Shown in pieces: positions 27,228-39,500 of a stretch of 64,000 nucleotides of DNA. The stretch covers positions 124,001-188,000 of the forward strand of contig DATJTX010000016.1 in assembly GCA_035502855.1 (NCBI GenBank). Reading direction: 5' to 3'. A model generated the notes under the pieces. That model searched no databases and was not told where the DNA came from. It worked only from the letters and a program-made list of their open reading frames with translations. Position 1 is the first letter of the stretch, and every line of letters starts with the position of its first letter. The position numbers were made by a program, and so were the translations under genes. This DNA comes from Candidatus Baltobacteraceae bacterium. GTDB taxonomy: Bacteria > Vulcanimicrobiota > Vulcanimicrobiia > Vulcanimicrobiales > Vulcanimicrobiaceae.

Positions 27228-28775
27228 CTACAACGACACGCGGCGAAAATCGCGCAGGAGCGACGCGAGATATACGAGGAATCGCGCAGCTCCTGCGCCG
27301 TCGATGACCCGATGATCGTAACTCACGCTGATCGGGAGGATCAGCCGCGGCACGAACGCACTGCCGTCCCAAACCGGTTTGGTGGCCGCGCGCGTCGCGC
27401 CGAGGATCGCGACTTCGGGTGCGTTCACGATCTGCGTGAACTGCGTGCCGCCGATGCCGCCGATCGATGAGATCGTGAACGTTCCGCCCTGCATCTCCGC
27501 CATGCCGAGCTTGCCGTCGCGCGCTTTGGCCGCAAGTTCCGCGCTCTCTCGCGCGATCTCGAGCAAGCCTTTCTTATCGGCGTCCTTGAGCACGGGAACG
27601 ACCAAGCCGTTCGGCGTGTCGGCGGCGAAGCCGACGTTGTAGTATCGTTTGTAGACCAACTCTTCGCCGTCGAGCGAGGTATTAAAGTCGGGATAGCGCG
27701 CCAACGCAGCTACCGATGCTTTGATCAGAAAGGCGAGCATCGTCAGTTTCGCAGCGCCCGTCTTACTCTGCTCCGCGTTCACTTCGTTCCGAAAGACTTC
27801 CAGATCGGTAATGTCGGCTTCGTCGTAATTTGTGATATGCGGGATCTGCAGCCAATTGCGATGGAGATTCGGTCCAGAAAACTTCTTGATTCGCGGCAGC
27901 GGCTTGCGCTCGATCGGCCCGTATTGTGCGAAGTCGACTTTCGGCCACGCCGGCAGACCCGCAAACGTTGCCGTGCCGGCGCTCGCGCCGCTTTGCGTGA
28001 GCGCGCGTTTGACGAAGCCCTGCACGTCTTCGCGGGTGACGCGTCCGTGCGGACCGCTCCCGCTCACCCCGTGGAGATCGACGCCGAGCTCGCGCGCGAA
28101 CCGGCGAATCGCCGGACTTGCGTGAATGATGCCGTTCGATGGCGCTTTTGGCGGCTGGGGCACGTCATCCTGAGGAGCCCGCGCAGCGGGCGTCTCGAAG
28201 GACGACGGACCGCCCACGCTCGGGGCGACGATCGTAGCGATCACCGTTCCTCGTGAGACTTTGTCGCCCGCTTTCACGCGCACGTCTTCGATCGTGCCGC
28301 CGGCGCTCGCGGGAATGTCCATCGAGGCTTTTTCGGATTCGAGCGTCACGAGCGGCGCTTCTTTTTCGATGCGATCGCCCGGCTTGACCAAGACGTCGAT
28401 GACCGGAATGTCTTTGAAATCGCCGAGATCGGGAACGCGCAGCTCGATGGTTTGCGCACCCGCGCTTCGAGGCGACTCTTCGGGTTGCACCTCGGCGTGA
28501 TGCGCTTTGTCATCCTGAGGAGCCCGCCCGGCGGGCGCACCCTCCAGCGTCAGCAGCACGGTACCTTTCGAAACTCTGTCGCCGACCTTCACGCTGACGT
28601 CTTTCACCACGCCCTCGCGCTCGCTCGGCACTTCCATCGACGCCTTTTCGCTCTCGAGCGTGACGAGCGAATCGTCTTTCTTGATGCGATCGCCCGGCTT
28701 GACCAGGACTTCGATTACCGGCACGTCCTTGAAATCACCGATGTCGGGGACGCGGACTTCGAGCGTATCAGCCAT
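27228..28775 (-). CDS. aceF: Pyruvate dehydrogenase E2, dihydrolipoamide acetyltransferase
   Basis: A 515-residue E2 with two lipoyl domains (about 1-80, lipoyl-Lys44; about 108-184, lipoyl-Lys149, both in TLESEKASM), an E3/E1-binding domain (about 217-254; ASPAIRRFARELGVDLHGV) and the catalytic domain ending SYDHRVIDG (His488, Asp492). The complex converts pyruvate to acetyl-CoA. The linkers contain APAGRAPQDD and SFETPAARAPQDD, encoded by two near-identical GTCATCCTGAGGAGCCCGC repeats. aceE is six bases upstream in the same operon. No lipoamide dehydrogenase gene is present in the window. Confidence 0.95.
   Translation of the reverse strand: MADTLEVRVPDIGDFKDVPVIEVLVKPGDRIKKDDSLVTLESEKASMEVPSEREGVVKDVSVKVGDRVSKGTVLLTLEGAPAGRAPQDDKAHHAEVQPEESPRSAGAQTIELRVPDLGDFKDIPVIDVLVKPGDRIEKEAPLVTLESEKASMDIPASAGGTIEDVRVKAGDKVSRGTVIATIVAPSVGGPSSFETPAARAPQDDVPQPPKAPSNGIIHASPAIRRFARELGVDLHGVSGSGPHGRVTREDVQGFVKRALTQSGASAGTATFAGLPAWPKVDFAQYGPIERKPLPRIKKFSGPNLHRNWLQIPHITNYDEADITDLEVFRNEVNAEQSKTGAAKLTMLAFLIKASVAALARYPDFNTSLDGEELVYKRYYNVGFAADTPNGLVVPVLKDADKKGLLEIARESAELAAKARDGKLGMAEMQGGTFTISSIGGIGGTQFTQIVNAPEVAILGATRAATKPVWDGSAFVPRLILPISVSYDHRVIDGAGAARFLVYLASLLRDFRRVSL
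28164..28206. repeat. REP-like palindromic repeat inside aceF, copy 1
   Basis: Begins GTCATCCTGAGGAGCCCGC and ends CTCGAAGGACGAC, with an inner GCCCGC/GCGGGC stem. The ends are near-inverted (GTCATCCT versus AGGACGAC). It is read in frame as the linker between the second lipoyl domain and the E3-binding domain. Confidence 0.65.
28509..28546. repeat. REP-like palindromic repeat inside aceF, copy 2
   Basis: Starts with the same GTCATCCTGAGGAGCCCGC as copy 1 and forms GCCCGC/GCGGGC; the far end has diverged. It is read in the same frame and gives the repeated peptide APAGRAPQDD between the two lipoyl domains. Confidence 0.6.
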
Positions 28776-28781
28776 GACCGT

Positions 28782-31439
28782 TTACACCGTTACCGGATTG
28801 GCTTTGGCCGGATCGATACCATACTTGGCGATCGCCTTGCTCACCACGCTCGCATCGATCGTCCCCTCCTGCGCGAGCGCGTGCAGCGCGCTGGCCGCGA
28901 CGTAGTGACGGTCGACTTCGAAGAACGCGCGCAATTTGCGCCGGTAGTCACTGCGGCCGTATCCGTCGGTCCCGAGCGTGGCGTAGCGCCGGCCACCCAA
29001 ATGCGGGCGGATCGATTCGGCGAACAGCCGGATGTAGTCGGTGGAAGCAACGACCGGACCGTCGCGTCCGGCTAGGCTGCTCGCAACGTATGGTACGCGC
29101 GGCTTGGCTTCGGGATGGAACAGGTTCTGGCGCGCACATTCCACCCCGTCCCGTGCCAGCTCGTTGAAACTGGTTACGCTCCACACGTCGCTTGCAACGT
29201 TCCAGTCGCCGGCGAGCAGATCGGCTGCGGCCAACACTTCGCGCAGGATCGCGCCGCAGCCCATCAGTTGGACGCGCGGCTGATTCTTCGCCGCCTTGCC
29301 GCCGTCCCGCAGCAAGTAGATGCCGCGCAGGATGCCGTCGGCCGCGCCCTGAGGCATCGCCGGGTGCGTATAGTTCTCGTTGAGGAGCGTGATGTAATAA
29401 TACACGTCTTCTTGCTCGGTCAGCATGCGCCGCAGGCCGTCCTGGATGATCACCGCGACTTCGTATCCGTAGGTGGGGTCGTAGCTGCGGCAATTCGGAA
29501 TGAACGATGCGAAGACTTGGCTGTGTCCGTCCTCGTGCTGAAGTCCTTCGCCGTTGAGCGTCGTGCGGCCGGACGTTCCGCCGAGCAGGAAACCGCGGGT
29601 GCGCGAGTCGCCGGCCGCCCACGCCAGGTCGCCGACGCGCTGAAATCCGAACATCGAGTAAAAGATGTAGAACGGGACCATCGGCAGATCGTGGTTGGAA
29701 TACGAGGTGCCGGCGGCAATCCAGGACGAGATCGCACCGGCCTCGTTGATACCTTCTTGAAGAATCTGGCCGTGCTTGTCCTCGCGGTACCACATCAGCT
29801 GCTCGGCGTCTTGCGGGTGATAGAGTTGACCGATCGACGAATAGATGCCGAGTTGCCGGAACATCCCCTCCATGCCGAACGTGCGCGATTCGTCGGCGAC
29901 GATCGGCACGATGCGCGGACCGATGGTCGCATCACGCGTCGCCGTGTTGAGAATCCGCACGAATGCCATCGTGGTGGAGATTTCGCGATCGCCCGTGCTC
30001 TGCAGTTGCGCATCGAAGGCGGAAAGCTCGGGAACGGCAAGCGATTCGGATTTGCGGCGGCGCTGCGGCAGCGACCCTTGCGCCTTGATCCGTTCGCGTA
30101 AGTAGCGCATCTCCTCGGAGTCTTCCGGCGGATGATAAAACGGGACGTTCGGAATCTCCGCGTCGCTGATCGGCAGATAGAAGCGATCGCGGAACGCCCG
30201 CATATCTTCCACGTCCATCTTCTTGGCTTGGTGCGCGATGTTGAGCCCTTCGCCGGCGTCGCCCATGCCGTAGCCCTTGATCGTCTTGGCGAGAATGACC
30301 GTCGGCTCGCCCGTGTGTTCGACCGCGGCCTTGTAGGCGGCATACACCTTGACCGGATCGTGTCCGCCGCGCATCAGCGCCCAAATCTCGTCGTCGCTCC
30401 AATCGGCGACCAGCGCCGCGGTTTCCGGATAGCGGCCGAAGAACTCGTCGCGCACGTATTTGCCGTTGCGCGATTTGTACGTCTGATAATCGCCGTCGAC
30501 CGTCTCGTTCATCAATTGTACGAGCCGTCCGCTTGCGTCGTTATCGAGCAGCTTGTCCCAACCGCTGCCCCAAATGACTTTGATGACGTTCCAACCGGCG
30601 CCGCGGAAGACGCGCTCGAGCTCTTGGATGATCTTGCCGTTGCCGCGCACCGGTCCGTCCAGACGCTGGAGGTTCGCGTTGATCACCCAGATCAGGTTGT
30701 CGAGCTTTTCCCGTCCGGCGAGTGAGATCGCCCCCAGCGTTTCGGGCTCGTCGGTTTCACCGTCGCCGACGAACGCCCACACTTTTCGCCCGGTCGTATC
30801 ACGAAAACCCCGATCGTGGACGTAGCGCATGAAGTGCGCCTGATAGATCGACATGATCGGCCCCAGGCCCATCGAGACCGTCGGATATTGCCAGAAGTCC
30901 GGCATCAGCCACGGGTGCGGATACGACGAAATGCCTTTGTGGTCGACCTCTTGCCGAAAGTTCTCGAGTTGCTCGTGCGTGATGCGTCCTTCGAGAAACG
31001 CGCGCGCGTAAATACCGGGTGAACTGTGACCCTGAAAGAAGACCATGTCGCCGCCGAACGTTTCGGACGGAGCACGGAAGAAGTGATTGAAGCCGACGTC
31101 GTAAAGCGTCGCGGCCGATGCAAAGGTTGCCACGTGCCCGCCGAGCTCCGAACTCACTTTGTTCGCGCGCACGACCATCGCCATCGCGTTCCAGCGCACG
31201 TAGTGCCGGAGCCGCGCTTCCAGCTCGGGGTCGCCCGGCATCGGCGGCTCTTTATTCGGCGGAATCGTATTGACGTACGGCGTTTCCAGGCCGAGTGACA
31301 CATGCGCGCCGCCGCGCTGCGCTTCATCGACGAGCCGCTCGAGCAGTTCGCGCGCACGATCCGGTCCTTCGACCGCGACGACCGCGCGCATCGATTCGAG
31401 CCACTCCTGGGTCTCCTGCGGATCAGGATCGGTTTTCAT
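28782..31439 (-). CDS. aceE: Pyruvate dehydrogenase E1, homodimeric type
   Basis: Encodes 885 residues from ATG 31439. The open frame extends 29 codons upstream, but MKTDPDPQETQEWLESMRAV aligns with the known N-terminus of homodimeric E1 enzymes. Thiamine-diphosphate motif GDGETDEPETLGAI...NLIWVINANLQRLDGPVRGN is intact, with VLAKTIKGYGMG downstream and the C-terminal IRPHLGGRRYATLGTDGYGRSD. The enzyme decarboxylates pyruvate and passes the acetyl group to E2. It is followed six bases later by aceF. Confidence 0.97.
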   Translation of the reverse strand: MKTDPDPQETQEWLESMRAVVAVEGPDRARELLERLVDEAQRGGAHVSLGLETPYVNTIPPNKEPPMPGDPELEARLRHYVRWNAMAMVVRANKVSSELGGHVATFASAATLYDVGFNHFFRAPSETFGGDMVFFQGHSSPGIYARAFLEGRITHEQLENFRQEVDHKGISSYPHPWLMPDFWQYPTVSMGLGPIMSIYQAHFMRYVHDRGFRDTTGRKVWAFVGDGETDEPETLGAISLAGREKLDNLIWVINANLQRLDGPVRGNGKIIQELERVFRGAGWNVIKVIWGSGWDKLLDNDASGRLVQLMNETVDGDYQTYKSRNGKYVRDEFFGRYPETAALVADWSDDEIWALMRGGHDPVKVYAAYKAAVEHTGEPTVILAKTIKGYGMGDAGEGLNIAHQAKKMDVEDMRAFRDRFYLPISDAEIPNVPFYHPPEDSEEMRYLRERIKAQGSLPQRRRKSESLAVPELSAFDAQLQSTGDREISTTMAFVRILNTATRDATIGPRIVPIVADESRTFGMEGMFRQLGIYSSIGQLYHPQDAEQLMWYREDKHGQILQEGINEAGAISSWIAAGTSYSNHDLPMVPFYIFYSMFGFQRVGDLAWAAGDSRTRGFLLGGTSGRTTLNGEGLQHEDGHSQVFASFIPNCRSYDPTYGYEVAVIIQDGLRRMLTEQEDVYYYITLLNENYTHPAMPQGAADGILRGIYLLRDGGKAAKNQPRVQLMGCGAILREVLAAADLLAGDWNVASDVWSVTSFNELARDGVECARQNLFHPEAKPRVPYVASSLAGRDGPVVASTDYIRLFAESIRPHLGGRRYATLGTDGYGRSDYRRKLRAFFEVDRHYVAASALHALAQEGTIDASVVSKAIAKYGIDPAKANPVTV

Positions 31440-31494
31440 GCTTCGGGCATTCCGCGGGAGCGGGGAATCCCTTGCTAATGGATCGGGCCGATTA

Positions 31495-32292
31495 TCAGTC
31501 CGGAGCAGTCCAAATTGCCAAGCCAATCGCCCCTAGGAGCAGTATGGCGCCGGCGATCGCGAGACCGGAGAGCTGCTCGCCGAAGAGCAGCAGCGCGAGA
31601 AATGCCGCGATCACGGGCTCGAGGAGGGTGGAGAACGAGACCGCGCTCGGGGAGAACCAGCGCAGCGCGGCGTTCATGCCGGTGTGACCCAAGAGCTGCG
31701 AAACCAGCGCCATCGCCAAAATTCCGCCCCAGGCGGTAGTGGAGTGAAGCGCCGGCGGCCCCTGATGTGCGACTGCGGCGGCGAGAACCAGTACGATCGC
31801 GGCGCAGGTGTAGGTGTTGAGCACGATCGTGCGCGTGCGCAACACGCTGCGTACCTCGCGCACGAGCAGGAGATAGGCCGCAAAGGCCACGCTACCGAGC
31901 AGCGCGAGCAGCGCTCCCAGGGTCGCATGTCCGGGATAGGGCGGCGCGCTGTGGTGCGAACTCGTGATCAGTATCAAGCCCAGCGTGGCGGCCACGAACG
32001 CGAGCGGGACCGTGAGCGGAAAGCGCCGGCGTCGAACCAGTCCGTCGTAGAGGGCGGTCCACAAGGGCGAGGCGGAAACCAGCAGCGTGGAAATCGCGAC
32101 GGTGGTGTAGTCGAGTGAGGCGATCCAGGTGGCAAAGTGGAGCGCCAGGGCGACGCCGGCGCACCAAAGGATCGTGCGTTGACCGCGGCTCGTGCGTTCG
32201 CTTTTCCGATCGAATGCGCGCAGCGCAAGCAGTGCCGTCGCGGCGATGCACATCCGCGCTGCTGCGACGGCAAGCGGCGCAGCTCCGGTCAA
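31495..32292 (-). CDS. EamA/DMT-family transporter (N-terminus uncertain)
   Basis: Drug/metabolite transporter with two EamA repeats. From TTG 32292 it is 265 residues and lacks helix 1. Homology clearly continues upstream in the same frame: codons from 32370 encode ILLRYLILGGAQLAVGAAAIF, a normal first helix, giving 291 residues, the standard ten-helix length. No ATG, GTG or TTG occurs in that part; the first codons after the FecR stop are CCG ATA CTG. Other family marks are LHFATWIASLDYTTVAISTLL and GMNAALRWFSPSAVSFSTLLEPVIAA. Substrate unknown. Its start problem is treated as a finding. Confidence 0.8.
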   Translation of the reverse strand: MTGAAPLAVAAARMCIAATALLALRAFDRKSERTSRGQRTILWCAGVALALHFATWIASLDYTTVAISTLLVSASPLWTALYDGLVRRRRFPLTVPLAFVAATLGLILITSSHHSAPPYPGHATLGALLALLGSVAFAAYLLLVREVRSVLRTRTIVLNTYTCAAIVLVLAAAVAHQGPPALHSTTAWGGILAMALVSQLLGHTGMNAALRWFSPSAVSFSTLLEPVIAAFLALLLFGEQLSGLAIAGAILLLGAIGLAIWTAPD

Positions 32293-32370
32293 CGCGTAGC
32301 GCGCAAAAATAGCGGCGGCGCCAACCGCAAGTTGGGCGCCGCCGAGGATCAGATAGCGAAGCAGTATCGG

Positions 32371-33327
32371 CTAGATACCCGGCGGTGTCGGTCGCGCTCC
32401 GGGGCGCGGAAACATACTCGGCACGCTATTTCCCGGACGGCTGGGCGCGGCTTTGTTCACCGTGATCGGTACCGAGGTCGTGCTCGGCATCGGGGACGGT
32501 GTGGGCGTTGGAGGGAGCGTGGGCGTAGGCGTAGGCGCGGGTGTTGCCTTGGTGCTGCTGTTCGAGATCGTCGTTACGGCAGCGGCTGCGCCGACCGCCC
32601 CGGCGGCTGCCGTCGTAATCGCGGTCGAGGTTGCGGCCGCCGTCGTCGCGGTGGTGGCGGTGGTCGCGGTGATCCCGAGGCTGCCCGCGTTCGCCGGCGC
32701 GCCAAGCTCACTGAACGGCGTAAACATCGACTGCGACACGCTGGTCACCGACGCGGTTACCGCGCCGGCAGCGGCAGCGCTCGCTACCAGCGATTGTCCG
32801 GCGGCGAGCGTGAAGACTTGACCGTTCACCAGCGTGACTTGTACCGGCAACGCGGCGTTGCTGACGGCGTACACGTTGACCTGTAAACCGTTGGGACTCG
32901 CGAAGATGTCTCCGACCGTGCCGCGCACGGCAATCTCGCCGGTGGTCGTCTGGAAATGGTAGTCGGCCTGCGCGCCCGCCGGATGGTTGACGGTAAATCG
33001 CATCTTGCCGACGACGACGAATCGCGCGTGCGCGATGTTCGTCTGGGTAAACGACGTCATCTGGACCTGGCTGTTCGAAGCCATCTCGATTTGCGAGCTG
33101 TCCGGAAGCGTGATCGTCGCGAGCGAATTCGCGCCGGTGGCGGCGTAGTCGCTGCCGCCCAGGGTGGTAGTCGCCTTGACCGCGAGCCGTGTCGTCGGTC
33201 GCGGCTGAGCTCCGTAGGTGACGGCTCCCTTCATGTTCTGGAGCGTCTCGGTGTTATCGGCGGGCGACGCAGTCAACGGCACCGCGGCCAAAAGCACGGT
33301 AAGAAGCGAAGCGCAAAGGGCCTTCAT
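32371..33327 (-). CDS. Exported FecR-domain protein with Ala/Thr- and Pro-rich C-terminus
   Basis: A 318-residue protein. Signal peptide 1-21 (ends LTASP). FecR domain about 30-140: MKGAVTYGAQ, LATITLPDSSQIEMASNSQVQM, GKMRFTVNHP, TTTGEIAVRGTVGDIF. FecR domains sense or scaffold extracellular ligands; without a sigma factor gene nearby this one is not a classical FecIR system. A hydrophobic Ala-rich stretch (about 225-250, with a TATTATTA repeat) may be a membrane anchor, followed by a Pro/Thr-rich tail. Its TAG stop directly abuts the EamA reading frame. Confidence 0.82.
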   Translation of the reverse strand: MKALCASLLTVLLAAVPLTASPADNTETLQNMKGAVTYGAQPRPTTRLAVKATTTLGGSDYAATGANSLATITLPDSSQIEMASNSQVQMTSFTQTNIAHARFVVVGKMRFTVNHPAGAQADYHFQTTTGEIAVRGTVGDIFASPNGLQVNVYAVSNAALPVQVTLVNGQVFTLAAGQSLVASAAAAGAVTASVTSVSQSMFTPFSELGAPANAGSLGITATTATTATTAAATSTAITTAAAGAVGAAAAVTTISNSSTKATPAPTPTPTLPPTPTPSPMPSTTSVPITVNKAAPSRPGNSVPSMFPRPGARPTPPGI

Positions 33328-33380
33328 AACGGTGCTCCTCGGACAGACGGGCTCTCTGAAGTCACCCGTTCGATTGGCTG

Positions 33381-33411
33381 CTTCGACCCCCTTCAGTCGT
33401 TCGGCTCAGGG
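33381..33411. repeat. REP-like repeat (CTTCGAC ... GGCTCAGGG)
   Basis: CTTCGAC at 33381 and GGCTCAGGG at 33403-33411 frame a C-rich middle with a further TTCAGTCG. The ends resemble the common intergenic repeat family suspected at 16816 and, more loosely, in aceF. It lies between fecR-domain and thiC promoters. Confidence 0.4.
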
Positions 33412-33464
33412 AAAAAATACCACGGTCACCGCCCGGGGGAAGCGCCACGGCCGCGTCGTAGCCT

Positions 33465-35574
<2,110 letters not shown>

Positions 35575-35599
<25 letters not shown>

Positions 35600-36219
35600 T
35601 CGATGTCGGCCGCGTGCGGATGCGGCGCCGCCGCGAAGACGCTGCGCGGCAGATGCACCGCGCTGCGCAGCGCGTTCCATGCGCGCAGCACTCTGATCAC
35701 GTAGTGCTGCGTTTCGTAATAGGGCGGTACGCCGCCGTATCGTTTTACCGCCTCCGGTCCGGCGTTGTACGCGGCAAAGACCAGCGTGTAACGATTGGGA
35801 TTCGAGCCGAAGCGCTCGAGCAAACCGCGCAGATAGCGCGCGGCGCCTTGCAGATTCTCCGCCGGATCGCGCGGGTTGACTCCGAGCGTCGCGGCCGTCC
35901 CCGGCATCAGCTGGCCTAGCCCGATCGCGCCGGCATACGAAACCGCGTGCGTATGCCAGCTCGACTCGACGGTCACGATCGCCGCCAGCATGTTGGTATC
36001 GATCTTCCAGCGTGCCGCCGTCAAGAGCAGATGGCGGGCCAGATCCTTGCTCTGCCACTCCGGCATTTCGGGATTGTACTGGCGTAGGATGTTGGCGTAC
36101 ACGGCAATACTCGCCGGGGTTGCGGGAACCGGTCGCGTCGCCGCGGGGGCGGGCGCGGGGAAAAACGCTCCACACATGAAGACGAGTCCCGCCAGGAACG
36201 GGGCGCGGCATCGGCTCAT
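35575..36219 (-). CDS. Lytic transglycosylase, SLT domain
   Basis: A 214-residue exported protein. Signal peptide about 1-27 (ends PAPAAT). The Slt70-type catalytic domain carries Glu85 in VESSWHTHAVSYAGAIGLGQLMP, then NLQGAARYLRGLLERFG and AAYNAGPEAVKRYGGVPPY, all diagnostic. It cleaves peptidoglycan to 1,6-anhydro products in the periplasm. No LysM or membrane anchor is seen. The gene stands alone, divergent from a small membrane-protein gene. Confidence 0.92.
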
Positions 36220-36261
36220 GGAGGGCGGGGTTTCCGGCGAGGCCCGCCATATCCCCTGTGT

Positions 36262-36411
36262 ATGAATGGAATGTCGCCGAAGGCGCGGCGCGCCTGGGCA
36301 ATCGGGGCGATACTCGTCTTCCTTATCTTGTGCGCCGGTATTGCCGTCTCAGAATGGTACGCATACAACGTCAACATTCCGAAATATGAGGCAAAGAACG
36401 CCAAACGGTAG
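36262..36411 (+). CDS. Small single-pass membrane protein (49 residues), unknown function
   Basis: An open frame of 49 residues: basic start MNGMSPKARRAWAIG, one hydrophobic helix (about 13-31), then a short polar tail SEWYAYNVNIPKYEAKNAKR. The basic start and polar tail predict a cytoplasmic N-terminus. An alternative ATG lies at 36271. There is no clear ribosome site. It fills the gap between the divergent transglycosylase and the BNR gene and has no recognised relatives; a real but small gene is likely from its composition, not proven. Confidence 0.45.
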   Translation: MNGMSPKARRAWAIGAILVFLILCAGIAVSEWYAYNVNIPKYEAKNAKR

Positions 36412-36525
36412 ACTCTGATGCTTCTTTGATCGCGCGCGCGCAGGAGTTTGGGACCGCGGCTGCGGACGGCACACCCTCGGTGCGTTTCGCTCTCGCTGCT
36501 TCCATTTTCTAGGGAGGTCCCGTTC

Positions 36526-39500
36526 GTGAAGGTTCGCTTCGCTGGTTTTTTGGCGTGCTCGATCGTGATGCTCATGACGGGCACCGCGCTGGCGCAGACG
36601 GCTGCGGTACAACCCTCACCGTCAACGAGCCCGGCGCCGCCCAAGCCGGGCAAACCGACTCCGACCCCCTCGCCCACTCCCACGCCGGGTCCGCCCTTCA
36701 GCAACATGAACTGGCGCGAGATCGGGCCGGCCGCGGCGGGCGGCCGGGTTGCGGCGGTTGCCGGGTCGGCGACCGATCCGAAGCTCTACTACGTCGGCAG
36801 CGCCGGCGGAGGCGTGTGGAAGAGCGAGGACAGCGGCCAGACCTGGGACCCGGTTTTTGCCAAGGAGCCGGTCTCGGCGATCGGGGCGGTCACGATCGAC
36901 CCCACCGACAACAACGTCGTTTGGGTCGGAACGGGCGAGGACAATCCGCGTAACGACGTGAGCTACGGCGACGGTGTCTACAAGACGACCGACGGCGGCG
37001 AGCATTGGACCAACATGGGCCTGGCGGCGACGAAATACATTTCGCGTATTCTGGTCGATCCGCGCGATCACAACCACGTGATCGTCGGGGCGCAAGGGGA
37101 CGTCTTCAACGACAGCACCGAGCGCGGTGTTTACGTGACTTGGGACGGCGGCAAGACCTGGAGCAAGACGCTCTACACCGGTCCCGAGGCGGGCGCATCC
37201 GATCTGGCGATGGATTCGCAGGACCCGAGCGTGATGTACGCCGGGATTTGGCAATTTCAACGGCGTCCGTGGACGTTTCGCAGCGGCGGTCCTCAGGACG
37301 GCTTGTACAAATCGACCGACGGCGGACGGACCTGGAAGAAGCTCGAGGGCAACGGTCTTCCGACCGATACGACCGGGCGCATCGGACTCGCCGTCGCGCC
37401 CAGTGACGGCAACCGCGTCTATGCGCTGATCGAATCGACGCAAGGCATTCTCTGGCGCTCCGACGACGGCGGCAGCCATTGGAAGATGGTTTCGGACAAC
37501 ACGCTGGTCGATCAGCGTCCGTTCTATTTCACCCACATCGCGGTCGATCCGAAGAACCCTGACGTCGTCTACGGTGTGTCGATGATGCTCTCCAAATCGA
37601 CCGATGGCGGGAAGACGTTCAAGGCGATCGCCGACAGCGTCCACGTCGACTATCACGCGATCTGGATCGCGCCAAACGATCCCACCCGCATCATCACCGG
37701 TGAGGACGGCGGCTACGCGCTCACGCTCGACGGCGGAGAGAATTGGTTCTTCTCGGCCAACCTGCCGATCGCGCAAATCTATCGCGTCGGTCTCTCGAAC
37801 GAAAATCCGTACTGGGTGTGCGTCGGCCTGCAGGACAACAACGCCTGGTGCGCCCCCAACAACACGCAAGATCCGTCCGGTATTCAAAACAAGGCGTGGA
37901 TTGCGGTTGCGGGCGGCGACGGCGAGTGGGCGGTCCCCGATCCGGTCGACCCAAACTATATTTGGGCCGACTCCGAAAACGGTTCGATCACGGTCGTCAA
38001 CAAAGTCACCAAAGACGGCTGGTTCGTGCAACCGTATCTGCAGCTTGCCGCGGAAGGCTTCGACAACCGCATTGCGAAGGTCCGCTGGAATTGGGAGACG
38101 CCAATCGCCTTTGCGCCCTGGGACGGCCACATCGCCTGGACCGGCGGCAACGTGCTCTTCCAAAGCACGGATCGCGGGCTGCATTGGAAGATCATCAGCC
38201 CGGATCTCACCCGCAACGTCAAGGATCATCAAGCGCCTTCGGGCGGACCGATCACCCATGACGTCTCGGGCGCGGAAGAGAGCGACACGATTCTCGACAT
38301 CGAGGGTTCGCGCGTCCACAAAGGCGAGATTTGGGTCGGCACCGACGACGGACTGATTCAGCTCACGCTCGACGGCGGAGCGCACTGGCACAACGTTACC
38401 CCGCCGGGGGCTCCGCAGTTCGGACGCTTCGCTTCCATCTCTCCCTCGCCGCTCGTCGACGGTACCGCGTACGCGATCAACGACGGGCATTACACCGGCG
38501 ACAACAAGCCGTACGTGTTCGTCACGCACGATTTCGGGAAAACCTGGACCACGATCACGAACGGTCTTCCCGACGATCAATGGGCGCGTTCGATCGCGGC
38601 CGACATCCGCAATCCGAATTTGGTCTATCTCGGAACCGAGGAAGGTATCTGGATTTCGTACGACGGCGGTGCGTCGTGGAAGTCGTTCAAGAACGACTTG
38701 CCGACGGTCTCGGTGCACGACATCCGCATGCAGCAGCAGTTCGACGACTTGGTGATCGCGACGCACGGCCGTGCGGCGTACATCATGGACGACATGACGC
38801 CGATCCAGCAGTTGCAGACGGCAATCGCGCACGGCGATTACATGTTCCCCGTTCGCGTGTCCTATCAATACAATACGCGTGAAGACGACGAGGGCGTCTA
38901 CACAAACTACGCCGCGGACAATCCGCCAACCGGCGCGATGATCGACTACTATCAGAGCGCCGAGCAAAAGACGCCGCCGGAGCTCGAGATCGTCGATGCT
39001 TCCGGGAAGGTGATCCGCACCTATAAGGGGACGCACGAAGTCCACAAAAAACAGGAACCGTGGATTCCGAACAAGGTCGGACTGAACCGCTTCGTGTGGG
39101 ATTGGACGATCGACGGCCCGGTCAAATGGTATGGTGCCGCGAAAAAATCCTATCAAGGCCCGAACGACGGACCGGCGGTCCCGCCGGGCGTGTACGTCGC
39201 GCGTTTGACGCTCGGCAGCTCGACCTTCACCCAGCGCTTCATCGTGAAAGCCGATCCGCGCACGCTCTACACCCAGGCGCAGATGGTGGAGTCCTACGAC
39301 TTCGCGCGCCGCGGCGAGGCGATGTTCTCGCAGATCGACACGATGCTCGACAACCTCGATGCGGTGAAGAAAGGCATCGACGACGGCATCGCGGCGGCGA
39401 AGAAAACCGGTGATACCGCGACGCAGAGCAAGCTGGAAGCGATCGAAACGCAGCGGATGAGCGTCTTCAACCAACTCACCGCAGATTTCCACAACGATGA

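Noticed and set aside
32575-32660. CRISPR-like or tandem DNA repeat in the FecR gene
   Set aside because: The repetition (Ala/Thr codons) is short, in frame and irregular, with no spacers.
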